Below, piece after piece: positions 22,006 through 32,914 of a DNA stretch of 64,000 nt (the first letter of the stretch is position 1; the number at the start of each line of letters is the position of its first letter). The notes below the pieces were generated by a model. That model worked only from the letters and a program-made list of their open reading frames with translations. It was not told where the DNA came from and did not search any database. Location of the stretch: positions 13,640,001 through 13,704,000 of the forward strand of contig OX637295.1 of assembly GCA_951799445.1 (NCBI GenBank), given 5' to 3'. Position numbers and translations under genes: made by a program. Source of the stretch: Pseudisothecium myosuroides (lineage: Eukaryota; Streptophyta; Bryopsida; Hypnales; Lembophyllaceae).

Positions 22006-23792
22006 ATGGGTACGTTATTCTCTTGCCAATTGCTTCGTGAGAGTCATTGCTGTTGATGACGGCCTCAATTGCATGGGCTTGGCAGAAATTAGTTTCCTAA
22101 TGATTGAATTTTTGCTTCGCCAGCCACGCTTGCAGCTGCCGCCAAGAATCCTTCCATCTCCGGACCCAATCTTGCTACTCCGACAGGGTCTTAAGGTAAG
22201 CTCCTGCACTTAATTCATTCCGTTCTTTTACGGTTGGTTGCCCTTGGCTGCACTACTTTTGATAGTGTAGCGAACTAGTTCATCGATCTGACCTTCAAAT
22301 GCTGAATTGACTGACTTTCTCATCACCAATTTGTGGATGCGCAGGAACCGTCAATGCCGCTCTAAGTTTGGTTGCACGATCGCATGCTTTACTGGGAATT
22401 GCTGCTGCAGCTAGACGCCCCGGCGATGCTTCATCGCCTTCCAAACGTGCTCGCAAAGAACGTGGCCCAAACTGGAGCCCCGTTGAGATTAAGACCTTCA
22501 TTGCAGCAAAGCGTTCTTTGTTTCTTGATGAAATTGGTACTCTTGATTGCCGAGACCTTATGAACCTAGATGCGAGTAAGTGGCTACAGATTAGTGCTGT
22601 CCTCATGAGCGCTCAAGTGTCACCGTGTTTGAGAGACGGGCCGGCTTGCAAAAGGAAGTGGAATCAAATGATTCCTGAGTATAAGAAGATAGCTGACTTT
22701 TTAGCACGAACTGGGCAAACGTGCTCGCAAAGAACGTGGCCCAAACTGGAGCCCCGTTGAGATTAAGACCTTCATTGCAGCAAAGCGTTCTTTGTTTCTT
22801 GATGAAATTGGTACTCTTGATTGCCGAGACCTTATGAACCTAGAAGCGAGTAAGTGGCTACAGATTAGTGCTGTCCTCATGAGCGCTCAAGTGTCACCGT
22901 GTTTGAGAGACGGGCCGGCTTGCAAAAGGAAGTGGAATCAAATGATTCCTGAGTATAAGAAGATAGCTGACTTTTTAGCACGAACTGGGACCAATGAACT
23001 GCAGTACTAGAATCTGAAGCTTGCTGAACACAAAGCTGAGGGATTGCCAAGATCCTTTCCGCAAGACGCATTTTTTTTATTCATGACTGGTATGGCACGA
23101 GGCCGGCCATGATGCCTCCCCATACCAGGGACTTGATGGCTCCTACCAATTGCAATTACAAGGCTTCCGGGCCATGTGATGACAAAACAACGGACGTGGA
23201 AGCAAGCGATGACATTTTCCAAGACACAATGGAGGACTCGGCAGCTGGTGGCGATTCCGACGACTTCACTCAATCGACTCAGTCCCCAATCTGCGGTCAA
23301 GTCAGCAACAAAGGCCGAGCTCTAGTTGTAGTGGGCCAGCCTAGTCCCAGTGCGAGTCCAACTCCAGTTCCACTTCGGAAGGGCTTCATTCCCGCGAGAA
23401 TTATTTCGCAAATGATCAGCTCTTTTGAAACAGGAGACGTCGGAAGCGGACAGCGCTCGGGAAGTACCGGTGTTCGCTGTAAGACTCTCTCTGGTCATTC
23501 ATTGATCGCCGACGCAACAAAAGCAACAGGGGAGGCTATGGCACTACAAATGAAGGACATGGCTGCAGCTGGTCAAGACATTGAAAAGAGCAAAATTGAC
23601 GTCCATGTTCGTCTATTTACAGAGCAGATGGAGTACAACAAAGATTGTGACAACAGACTTCAAGAGCATGCCCGACTTTCAAATGAAAATGCTAAGCTCG
23701 CTATTGAGAAGCAAGCGGAACTAGTGCAGTGCCTTGCTAATTTATCTACGGTCCTCGGTGCGGGGCTTCATCGACGCCTATCCACGCACTAG
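22006..23792 (+). pseudogene. Myb/SANT-like protein of a PIF/Harbinger element, broken
   Basis: Harbinger elements encode a Myb/SANT-like protein that helps the transposase enter the nucleus and bind DNA. The best model starts at an ATG split across an intron (22006-22009 joined to 22124, ATG-GCC), has exon 22124-22195 and resumes after acceptor GCGCAG at 22345. The SANT-like part reads GPNWSPVEIKTFIAAKR, ASKWLQISAVLMS and CKRKWNQMIPEYKKIADFLA. The C-terminal part (23109-23792) is Ser/Asp-rich, then an amphipathic helix (RLSNENAKLAIEKQAELVQ). Lesions are TAA at 22192-22194 (CAA fits), a 274-bp tandem duplication that shifts frame (22442-22989), TAG 23008-23010 (TGG fits: LQY-W-NLKLAEHKAEG), and a frameshift in the T-run near 23071. 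AATAAA lies at about 24149. Convergent with the transposase gene. Confidence 0.7.
22442..22989 (+). repeat. 274-bp tandem duplication inside the Myb/SANT relic
   Basis: Copy 1 is 22442-22715 and copy 2 is 22716-22989, each starting CAAACGTGCTCGCAAAGAAC and ending CACGAACTGGG. I noticed only one mismatch (GATGCG versus GAAGCG), so the event is recent relative to the other lesions. The length is not a multiple of three, so it shifts the frame. Confidence 0.92.
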
Positions 23793-24391
23793 ATTCCTGA
23801 CCCTACCTTCCCCGGCGAGGCCCCATTGCCGGCGGATACTACGGCTCATCCTATGCAAGCTAGTCCCAGTTGCTCCTCCCCCGATGCAGCAGATGTTGAC
23901 TTCCTCTCCGAGCCAGCAGACGTGTGACCATGGCGGACGGAGATGCTACACTACAAGCCTGCGACACCGAGCAGGGCGTCAGAATCAAAAAAGCAAGATC
24001 AAGTTTGTACAGTTTTCAAAAAAAGCTCTTCACTACAAGGGTTGCGGATTTACCATTTTGTAAGCTAAGGAAGTAGTTGTACAGGAAGTGTTACGTTCAG
24101 ATGTTGCATACAGTCTAACTTTTGCTATGTGTGTAACTTCCATGTTCATAAATAAAGTTTATGAATTCTGTAAACGTGCATGACAAGCACTGTCTACCGC
24201 TTCTATTTGTCTTCCATGACTTCCATGGCATCGTCGGCAAATGGCTGACATCTGCAATGCATTAACGAAGGAACACCAGAAAAAACAGTCTGCAAACATT
24301 CATGACAGCCTTCTTGACATTTAAATAGATTTGTATGGCAGACAAAAAATTTCACGATGACTAGGGATTCTTTGCTTCTCACCGGTGGCAC

Positions 24392-25741
24392 CTACATAGG
24401 GAAATGTCGTTGCAATGTTAGGAAGACTCCGAGCTCTTGCCTCTTCATGTGACCGGCTTCGTCATGAGACTGCTCAGCAACTCTGACCACCGCAGCTTCA
24501 GGAGCGGCTGCAGGTTCACGGTCGGAAGCATCCAATTGGGGTGCTCCAATGACCTTGAGCAATCTTTCGACGTCTTCATGACTTTGCTTGATTAACACAT
24601 TGTGCAAGATGGCACAGCAGGTGACCACGTCTGGCACAAAAGCCACATCCAAGTCTGTCTTTGTGTGTAATTCTCGGAAAGATAATTTCATCAAGGCAAA
24701 CGCATTTTCCACAACTCCACGCCCTCTACTGAGACGGCAGTTGAATAGAGCATCTGCAATTGGCAAAGCCTGATCGCAGCGGTGTGGCACCATGAGCCAC
24801 GGCAGCAAGGGATATCCAGCCTCTTCAAGTAAATAAGGAGAGAAATCATGAAATGTCACTCCTGCATCCCAAAGAATTTTCCGTTGACCACGTTGATAAA
24901 GAGTGGATCTCCGCAAGACACGAGAGTCATTGGTGGAACCTGGCATGCTGACATACAAATCCAAGAATCATTTGGAACTGTCCACAACGGCCTGGCAATT
25001 GATGGAGTATCCACCGGACTTGAAGTAAAAATAATCCGATGCACCAACTCACGGTTTTGCTATGGCAATGTGAGTGCCGTCGATGGCTCCTAAAATACCT
25101 TAAAGCCCACAAAGCTCCTGGAATCCACCTGCAATGGATGCCAAGTTCTCAGGGCCGCTGGGCCAAGTCAGCTCTCCACGAAGAAAGTCGTTCACAGCGT
25201 GCACGACGTCTCGCAAGATGTTTGACACAGTGCTCCGTCCGACAGCAAAAAGTTCATTGCAAATGAGGAGACTAGCGCCATGGCTGAGTTTAAAGAGAGT
25301 ACATGCCAAACGCACTGGGACGGGGATTGCCAAACGGTAATTTGTGTTGTTCCTTTTGATCGCAGGAGCGAGATGCTGAGCAAGCAAGAAGATGGAGCGC
25401 TTGGTGAATCGGAACATCTGCACCCAGTGGTCGTCATTGTACTCCTGTAAAATGAATCTTGAAAACCAAGTAGTTGAGCGCGGTTTCACCCAATACCCGA
25501 GTTCATCGTCTAAAAAAGCGAAGGTGTTCCATAATGTGAATTGATGCAAAGCCCTTCGAGCGATGCCGTCTTCATCGACATTTCCACTGTCCAGTGACTG
25601 GCTGTGGAACTCGACGTCCTCCACGTCCTCTTCTGCAGCAGGTGCTGCCAACAGGCTCAGTCCCTGTTGGCTGCTAAGGAGAAGCAAGAGCATAATTGAA
25701 GCGAGTGACACAAGCTCAAACGGATTATCAAAGACGTCCAT
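24392..25741 (-). pseudogene. PIF/Harbinger transposase (DDE superfamily 4 type), three in-frame stops
   Basis: The likely start is MDVFDNPFELVSL at 25741; an in-frame ATG at 25825 is also possible. The helical region contains LLICNELFAVGRSTVSNILR, an HTH-like DNA-binding segment. The catalytic domain shows all three acidic motifs: GAIDGTHIAIAKP (first Asp), PGSTNDSRVLRRS (second Asp) and GRGVVENAFALMK (Glu). The frame is unbroken in register but holds TAA 25100-25102, TGA 25049-25051 and TGA 24968-24970, all in or near the first catalytic block. CAA, CGA and CGA at these sites would restore CGL-Q-GILGAIDG, AKP-R-VGASDYF and DSSK-R-FLDLYV. The first two catalytic motifs lie between or just beyond stops, so the copy cannot make active enzyme. 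The C-terminal tail is Ala/Glu-rich and short. Confidence 0.85.
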
Positions 25742-25829
25742 GGCCGAAGCGCTACGTGTACAGAGACAGGGGCAACCGTAAGTGGAAATTCTAAGCACAA
25801 CAAACTGTGGACAAGAAGCTGACAAAGTT

Positions 25830-26950
25830 CAGGAACGGAACCAGAGTAACTTGTCAAAGATGTAGGCGTCACTTCAAAAGTGTAGGCGTGACTATGCGTA
25901 GCGAATAAGAAACCCTAAAGGGAGAGGAAACGCAGTGAATTTTGATGCAACACACAAAAAGCAACGGACTGGAGAAATTTCGCTACAATAACAGAAGTGA
26001 AGCAGCTGTCTTACCTACTCGAAGGAATCGCTGTGGATGATTGTGCCTCTGCACTGCCAAAAATGCGAACGTTTCCCCGGCGGTAAGTTGTCACCTAGTG
26101 CCCTTAACACCAGCTCTCACACGTCCTCCTTCTATTCTCTCAACTCACGCTACCTGCCAATGACAAGCTCCGTTCGTAGACAACGATGCCCTCAATTTCG
26201 AACTACTTCGATATGCCAATTCTGTGACTGAGCCCTACATACGATCTGCAGAGATGGAAGCGAACCAACATGCAAGGCACGGCAAACAAGTGTGGAGGGC
26301 GGGAGTTCTTTCGCTTCAACGGTTGCAGTTGACATCGAATAACGCAACGTGGGCCCCTTGCCATTGTAAGAACTTGCTTGTGGTGTGACGACTCCAATAA
26401 ACTTCCTCTCTAATACCGGTCTTACTTCCACCCTTACCCGTTCTATGTGAATGCCTCAGTCGTTTTCAAATTCCGCTTACTAGGCGCTTGTTCAGCCGCT
26501 GCCGCTAGCTCAGTATACCGCCCATTGACGTGGAGTTCACGATCTTTGACCATTTTATCTCTACTACACTGTTGCTACCAAAGAACTGGTAAGAAAGTAC
26601 CATAAGGATGGTAAATGTTTCATTCATTGCTTACATAGGTGTAATGAATCTCCACCATGTTAGTAAGGTAACTACACCTAAAAGCAACCCTTTCCTAAAA
26701 TCGTCCCCTGGATATTCTTGTAATCTTGCCTAAAATGTACTTCCACTAATCATGAGAGTCTAGGGTCGATTTTAAAACAACCTATTTTCAGCACTTCGAA
26801 AATTTGTAGTTTATTCACACGGTGTCCAAGAAATGCATTCTAAGAGAATCTAGAATTCCCTTGCAACTACCAAGAAGACCCCACAAAAACTTTTTCAATA
26901 GAATATTGGGAACCATGATGAATTGCTTAACTGTGCAATTTTGGGTCACT
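25830..26950. other. Flank of the Harbinger relic, no gene seen
   Basis: Mixed composition to about 26500, then AT-rich. The right terminus of the Harbinger element is expected here, but no inverted partner for sequence at 21.2-21.8 kb was found by eye. Confidence 0.4.
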
Positions 26951-26954
26951 TACC

Positions 26955-27833
26955 TTACAATAAAGTCTACTTCATTTACGAATTGCCGGTTTGAGCCATT
27001 CCAATTTTAATTGCAAAGTATAGAAAAAAATTGGAATTTTTTGTCTTGCATATTTGACACCCAATTTTCATGCAATCCCTATCAAGCATACCAAATTTTA
27101 GTTTCAAAAAAGCAAAATTCCATTAATTTTTTGGTGAATTTTTGAAGTCAATTTTCATGGTTTTACATAATATTTTATTGAAAACAATTAGTGATGAATT
27201 TTTTTAATTCAATTGCATAATAATGTAGGAAAAATCTATATGCACATCTTTAAAATTTTAAAAAAAAACATTAAGTAACAAAAATATGAGCAAAGAGTTA
27301 AATGTGAGGCATCACATGACCAAAATTTGTGAAATAGATATCTTTATATTTTAACGAGATTTTGGCAAGTAATTGTAACATCGTGCTAAAATGTACAAAA
27401 TTAGTTACAATGTGAAGATCAAATAGCAAAATCTTGTTAAAATATAAAGATATCTATTTCACAAATTTTGGTCATGTTCTGCTTCACATTTAACTCTTCC
27501 TTGCTCATAATCTTGTTACTTAATGGGGGGGGTTTAATTTTAAAGATGTGCATATGGATGTCCCCTACATATGCGTGCAGTCAAATTTAAAAAATTCATC
27601 ACCAATTTTTTTCAATAAAATATTATGTAAAACCATGAAAATTGACTTCAAAAATTCACCAAAAATAAAATTTAGCTTTTTTGAAATTGAATTTTTTTAT
27701 GCTTGATTGGGATTGCATAAAAAATATACCCAAAATATGCTTACCAAAAATATGCCAATTATACTACACATCGTACAAAAACAATTGAATGCCTCAAAGC
27801 AGCAGTTTGTAAATGAAGTAGACCTTACTGTAC
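26955..27833. repeat. Long inverted repeat (about 880 bp hairpin)
   Basis: Two arms of roughly 400 bp are reverse complements around a spacer of about 60 bp near 27390. Paired landmarks are AAAGTCTACTTCATTTACGA (left) with TAAATGAAGTAGACCTTACT (right), ATGCAATCCCTATCAAGCAT with ATGCTTGATTGGGATTGCAT, and GAAATAGATATCTTTATATT with AATATAAAGATATCTATTTC. Divergence is low in the inner arms and greater towards the ends. No protein coding. A read-through transcript would form a long double-stranded RNA. Confidence 0.85.
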
Positions 27834-27834
27834 A

Positions 27835-28930
27835 AAAGCATTGTGTATGTACTCTTAAATCTATCATAAAGAATTATACCAATAAAATTTCAATTATTTT
27901 ATATTTTGTAAGTATTTTGAGATTTCAAATCAATCATTCAACTCATATTTACCTACATTGACATTATATATGTCAGCTAAATGCAAAGCATGTTAGGTCA
28001 TAAAGAATAACTACACATTAGTAATTCCCCAATGAGTGACTCATTTTGTTGCTAGGTATTCGCTTTTGGTTATTGTACATAACCAAGCACGGTTTGCCAT
28101 TCTCACCAATTGCTTGGAGGATTAATTATTTTTTCAATCAAAATTGGTCATAGGTTACCAAAATACAGATTAAAACTCATTAGTAGTTATCTTTTAAAAC
28201 TTTTTAAACAAAGAAGAAAGTTTAGTAGACATTGGTTGTTCTTTTCTACTCCCTCTCATTTGTCAAATGTAGATGAATGAAGGTTGATTTCTATATTTTG
28301 GTTGAACATGGTTGTCAATGTTTGAGTTTGACTTTGAACTTGAGCTTGTTACACTTGATTTTGGATTTGTAGATGACATATGAAGCTCTACATTAGTTAC
28401 ATCCAACAAATTTGAAGGAAGCAATGAGAAAATTGCACCGGAAGTTTTAAAACATTTCTATTGCAATAGCATACAATTCAATTTATATAGTACAATCCTA
28501 CCAGATTTTAAGTCAAACTTAGAGTTATATCCTCATGGTACTTGTGCTTTGATTAGTAAGTTTATTATGATTATACAAGATGTGCTTAATCAAAACATAA
28601 AAGTCTAGAAGATCCTAGCAAGTATTGATTATTTGTACACCTAGGAGCAATACTTTGAAAATTCATATTGTACTTATTTTTATGGTATTCTAGTTACAAT
28701 TTTCTTACTCGCAATAGATAATCATCACCCAATTTTGACAATATTATTAGAAATTGGATGAAATTTTTCGAAGTGAAGAATATGAATCTGCAGTCTGAGT
28801 AACTTACAACAAGTTTTGTTGTATTCACCTAACTCACCTCGGACCGTGACTTCCGTCAATTCTCTGGACTATTGTTGAACTTGATGTGCACGTTCGTGGC
28901 AATAAGGTAGAAGCACTAGTAATTGATCAT
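27835..28930. other. AT-rich non-coding stretch
   Basis: No gene, RNA or bounded repeat is visible before the TTAA element at 28931. Confidence 0.5.
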
Positions 28931-29644
28931 TTAACCCCTAAAAGACCGTTGTTCCTTCGGGGGGACAAGTACCTACGGGCTGAATTTTTGTCATGATTTT
29001 TTGAAACTTTTTTTGAAGATAGAAAAATTGATAAACTTTGAGGGAATATAATTTTTTCACAATCGGTGCCCGAGAACAAAAGTTATGACCAAATAAGCTC
29101 AAAATAAGGGACGAGGGGCAGAAAAAAATATTTGCAAAAATTAGAAACCATTGGAAAGATTCCATTGAATTAGTGCATTTTAACAATCTCACCATTGGAA
29201 TTAGTGCATTTTAATTCCATCTAAAATATATTAATATTTTAGATTTTCCTTCTATCTCGTACCTACTTCTATTTACCAATTTTTTTAAGAACGAAAATTA
29301 AGTTTTTTTGAATTTTTTTCCTAGACTCTCAAATCAATTCTCCACTATAAAAATTTAAAGCTAAAAACTTTGTAGTGCAAAAATTTTAAGTTAAAAATGT
29401 TCAAAGTCAAAAAATCTAGTCCTGCAATGCACTGAAAAATTTGTTGTTTCCACTTTAAATGCAAATATCTTGCAATCTATGCAGTCAAAAATTCTGAATT
29501 TTTTTCTACACTTTCTTATACTAGTTAGGTGTAAGATCCTACAAGTAGATGTGATTTTTATTTTTATTTTATAACTCTTTGCTATAGGAATGGCAATTTT
29601 CAATGTTTTGGGCAGAGAAAAGGCCTTGGTCCTTTAGAGGTTAA
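28931..29644 (+). mobile_element. TTAA element family A, copy 2 (714 bp)
   Basis: Begins TTAACCCCTAAAAGACC and ends GGTCCTTTAGAGGTTAA, near-perfect inverted ends including TTAA. The interior has the family landmarks AACTTTTTTTGAAGATAG, ACAATCGGTGCCCGAG, AACAAAAGTTATGACC and TTGCAATCTATGCAGTCAAA. TTAA ends followed by CCC resemble piggyBac-superfamily termini. No transposase is present. Confidence 0.75.
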
Positions 29645-29649
29645 GCAAT

Positions 29650-30484
29650 ATTGGAGTAGATTGTATGAAGTGTGAGGTGATGAAAAATTTTCCCATGTAG
29701 AAAGATAAGAAATATGGGGATAGCAAAATTTTCAGAATTTTATTCCCAAAATTGAAATTACTGTGAATTTTGGGAACCAAAAAGTGCATTTCACCAATAG
29801 CAAATGTCTAGAGTCTTTCAATTCCAATCATAGCCAAACTACTTTCTTGCTCACTACTTTGGGGGCACGTGTCATGACCTTATTAGTTCCTACCTTGAAA
29901 AGGACAAAAGTACACATTCCAAGCTTGAGTTCCAACCTTGGTTGGAAATAGTGCACCCTACAAGTTGGGTACTGGGCGTGATCTGTTACTGGAGCTTCAC
30001 CACGACGACTGGCAGTAGCCGGTAAGAGACCATTGCATATTTTTTGCGCATTGTTGAGGGGGATTTGACCTTCCCGAGGAGTCATTCTTTGGGGTTGTTG
30101 CAGTGTGAGAGAGTGTTCGAGGGTTTAGACTATGCTATCTGTGCTCAATTCTCGTTCACAATATTATGCAGTCGTGACACAGAGAGTGGAGGGAGCGATG
30201 AGTGCTGGATTTAGTGGAGCGGGCAAGTACTTGAGGGTTTTGGAGAGTGATGCACAGCCGCATCCCCATGAGATAATTCAGTCTTATAGCATTAGGAACT
30301 CATCTTCATGAAAAAATCCTCCTTTGTCTGCATTACGCTTGCCTGTCTGCAATCTCAGACTTGTAATTGCAGCTAGTCTTTGGACATGCTGATTTCGTCG
30401 GCTTAGTGGGAGTTACGTACAAGTAAGAATGGACTTTGATTGAATTTGTGGCTTCACAAGGAGCTGTGAAGAAATTGAAACACA
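29650..30484. other. Non-coding stretch with a GC-richer patch
   Basis: The patch at 29860-30250 has mixed composition, but neither strand gives a convincing protein (the best is an 85-codon minus-strand frame at 29828-30085). Nothing recognised. Confidence 0.4.
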
Positions 30485-30488
30485 TTAA

Positions 30489-30743
30489 ATCCTGCATTCA
30501 AACTGGGACCCGCAGGGTGAAAACGCAAAAATGGGGGGGGTAAAAGTAAAATCTTGCCCCTATTCTGAGCCGTGTCTAGGGTTAGATGTAAAGCTCTCCT
30601 AGCTAATTTGGGGCCTCTGATTCCAAATATGAATTCAGAATTAAAAATAATAATAATACGTGAAAAATAAAAAATTCTTGCGTTTTTCCGCGGGGTAAAA
30701 TTCCTGCGTTTTCACCCTACTCGTCCCACTTCGAATGCAGGAT
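30489..30743. mobile_element. Small TTAA-flanked inverted-repeat element (255 bp)
   Basis: Flanked by TTAA at 30485-30488 and 30744-30747. The inverted ends begin ATCCTGCATTC (left) and close GAATGCAGGAT (right). Inside them, CAGGGTGAAAACGC on the left pairs with GCGTTTTCACCCTA on the right. Its sequence differs from families A and B although it uses the same target. Non-coding. Confidence 0.75.
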
Positions 30744-30890
30744 TTAACGTCCTACAATCCTTAAGAGCAAGCTTATGAACTGAATTTTGCAATAACTTTC
30801 TTGGAAAGGGCTTCACTGACTTTCATAACTATTTGCCATGCAGATGAACAAAAGTATTAGATAGTGCAGGATGCGACGATTAGTTCAAAC

Positions 30891-31167
30891 CAGGGCTTTT
30901 CTTTTTGGGCTTTTTTTCTGGGATTGCACCAGAAAAAATAATTGGCTAAAAAATGGCAAAAAATCGTGAAGTTTTTTGCCAAAAAATTTCAAATTAAAAA
31001 AAAAAATCTTGGATGAAATTGCTAGATTGTGGATGAAAACAGAATTATGTGCTAATGTGATATTTTCTATCCAATATGTGGATGAATGCTGAAATTTGGA
31101 GCACCACTATAACATTTTATATCGCGACTTTGGCGCTTCATAAATAATGGAAAAAAAAAAAGCCCTG
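30891..31167. mobile_element. hAT-like MITE (277 bp)
   Basis: The ends CAGGGCTTTT and its complement (AAAAGCCCTG) fit hAT termini. The flanking octamers GTTCAAAC and GTTCACAT agree at six of eight positions, as for an aged 8-bp target duplication. Internal sequence (TTGGATGAAATTGCTAGATT) recurs inverted at 62420-62580. Confidence 0.65.
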
Positions 31168-31399
31168 GTTCACATTCTTTGACAAAGTCAAACGCATCAA
31201 GTCAGTTTGAACTTTGAAGCTTACCAGGCTCGATATTCCCAGTGGGCCTTCGTGCAATTCAGTTGTGCCAACGCTGTGCTCAAATTCCGGGGAGGTCACG
31301 CTCTAGGGTTTCCAGAAATCAGACGTCGTTCACTGACTCCGTTATCACAATGCAGCTTTGTGAGAATGTCCATTGCAAATCTTGATTTTTTACTGTTAA

Positions 31400-32080
31400 T
31401 TAAAAGCTCTTGGTCAGGAGCCTCAAATATACTAGATCTTGTGGGGAAAATCACATTGAAAATTCATTTAAATTTTTTTTTGTTGAGTAGATTTTGAGAA
31501 GCCATAATAAAATCAATTATGGTTATACATGTGATGTCCTTTCAGCTCTTGTATTTTTCATGACCTCAATATTAGATTTGACATGTAAGTTAAAAGAGGA
31601 TTGAAAGACTTCAAATCACTTTCACAATTTAAACACGGTCATGATCAAACATTATAATCTTTCAATCCATTTAACCTTTAAAGGGATGGGCTGGTGACAG
31701 TAGAAATCATCCCTTTTGGTACCTTGAGTGAATCATTGGTTTAAAAAGAATCCAAAAGCACTCATTGGAAGTCAAACTAGTGTACAAGACCTCCCCTTTT
31801 CATACAAAATTTTGAGGATGAATAGGTGTACTTCTACCCTGCATAGAGGGATTTTCTGTCATTCATTCATCAACCAAAAAACAGCCGCAGCATTTTTAAA
31901 GGATGAAGTGATATTGTTGTATTATCATCTCCTATATAATCTACAAATGACACATCTAGTTTGAATTTGTACAATTACAATTTTAAGATAATTGACGGAG
32001 CTTATTAAAACTTGGGCTTTTGTTTTGTTTTGAAGAAACTCTAAGAAGCTCAAAAAAGGCCTTAGGCATTTAGAAATTAA
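31400..32080 (+). mobile_element. Repeat C carrying a nested TTAA element B
   Basis: The flanks match 46430-46899 in order (GTAGATTTTGAGAAGC, CATTATAATCTTTCAAT, AAGTGATATTGTTGT, TAGTTTGAATTTGTAC, AAGCTCAAAAAAGGCCTT). Between CTTTCAATCCAT and AAGTGATATTG, about 225 bp of element B is inserted (31671 to about 31899), starting TTAACCTTTAAAGG and ending near TTTTTAAAGGATG. The second copy of C lacks it and so serves as the empty site. Confidence 0.75.
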
Positions 32081-32860
32081 TCCCTAAAGGATTGGGGGCC
32101 AGGTGTTTTCAAGAAAAATTATCAAAGACTATCACTTTTTAATACATTGACCAAAATTGAAACTATGTCATAGACTATTATAAATGTGTGACAAATATTT
32201 CTAACACATTTAACCGGGGGGAGCCACCCACCTTACAATTTGGTATATACGTGTGTTAACCGGGTAATTTTTTGGAGGGTATTATATTGCAATTTAGCAC
32301 CTTGTATTGCCTTTAATTTATCAAAAATTTGCTCATTCTTCTTTTATTTTAGGTTACCATTATTTATATTTTTTGATGATGTGATTATCTATGAGGCTAT
32401 GTTAGTTATAAAGAAGAATCTTTTTTTAACACCATATGCACAACATTGGTATAATGACACTTAAAAGCTCAAGATCCGGCACGTGCAACTTATATGTACG
32501 CACACCTTAGCAATATATATAATCAAAACATAAACATATGTAAAATCACAACTACATATGATCAAAAGCTCTAGCATAAAATAAACATACCTACGTATAC
32601 ACAACATACATATAATCATCCTTACCAACATACTGTATAATCAATAACCACCGATAAAATTTTGAAACTACAAGTATTCAAGCAAATAATATATGTAACA
32701 AACCTTCTAAAAGATTTATTGAAGTATATAAAGAATTGCATCTCCAATGATCTAGCCCACTTACATAATACAAGTATGACTCACAGTCAAAATATACAAG
32801 CAAGACAAAATAATGAGCTTGAACAACATTGAAACATCTACAACATTCAAACAACACATG

Positions 32861-32914
<54 letters not shown>

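Noticed and set aside
21723..22040. 105-codon plus-strand frame before the Myb/SANT gene as the start of that protein
   Set aside because: Spliced in its own phase, it meets stops soon after the next exon. The split ATG-GCC at the 22009/22124 junction gives the frame that reaches the SANT-like domain, so this exon is more likely untranslated leader.
24588..25340. Plus-strand frames within the Harbinger region
   Set aside because: They are shadows of the minus-strand transposase.
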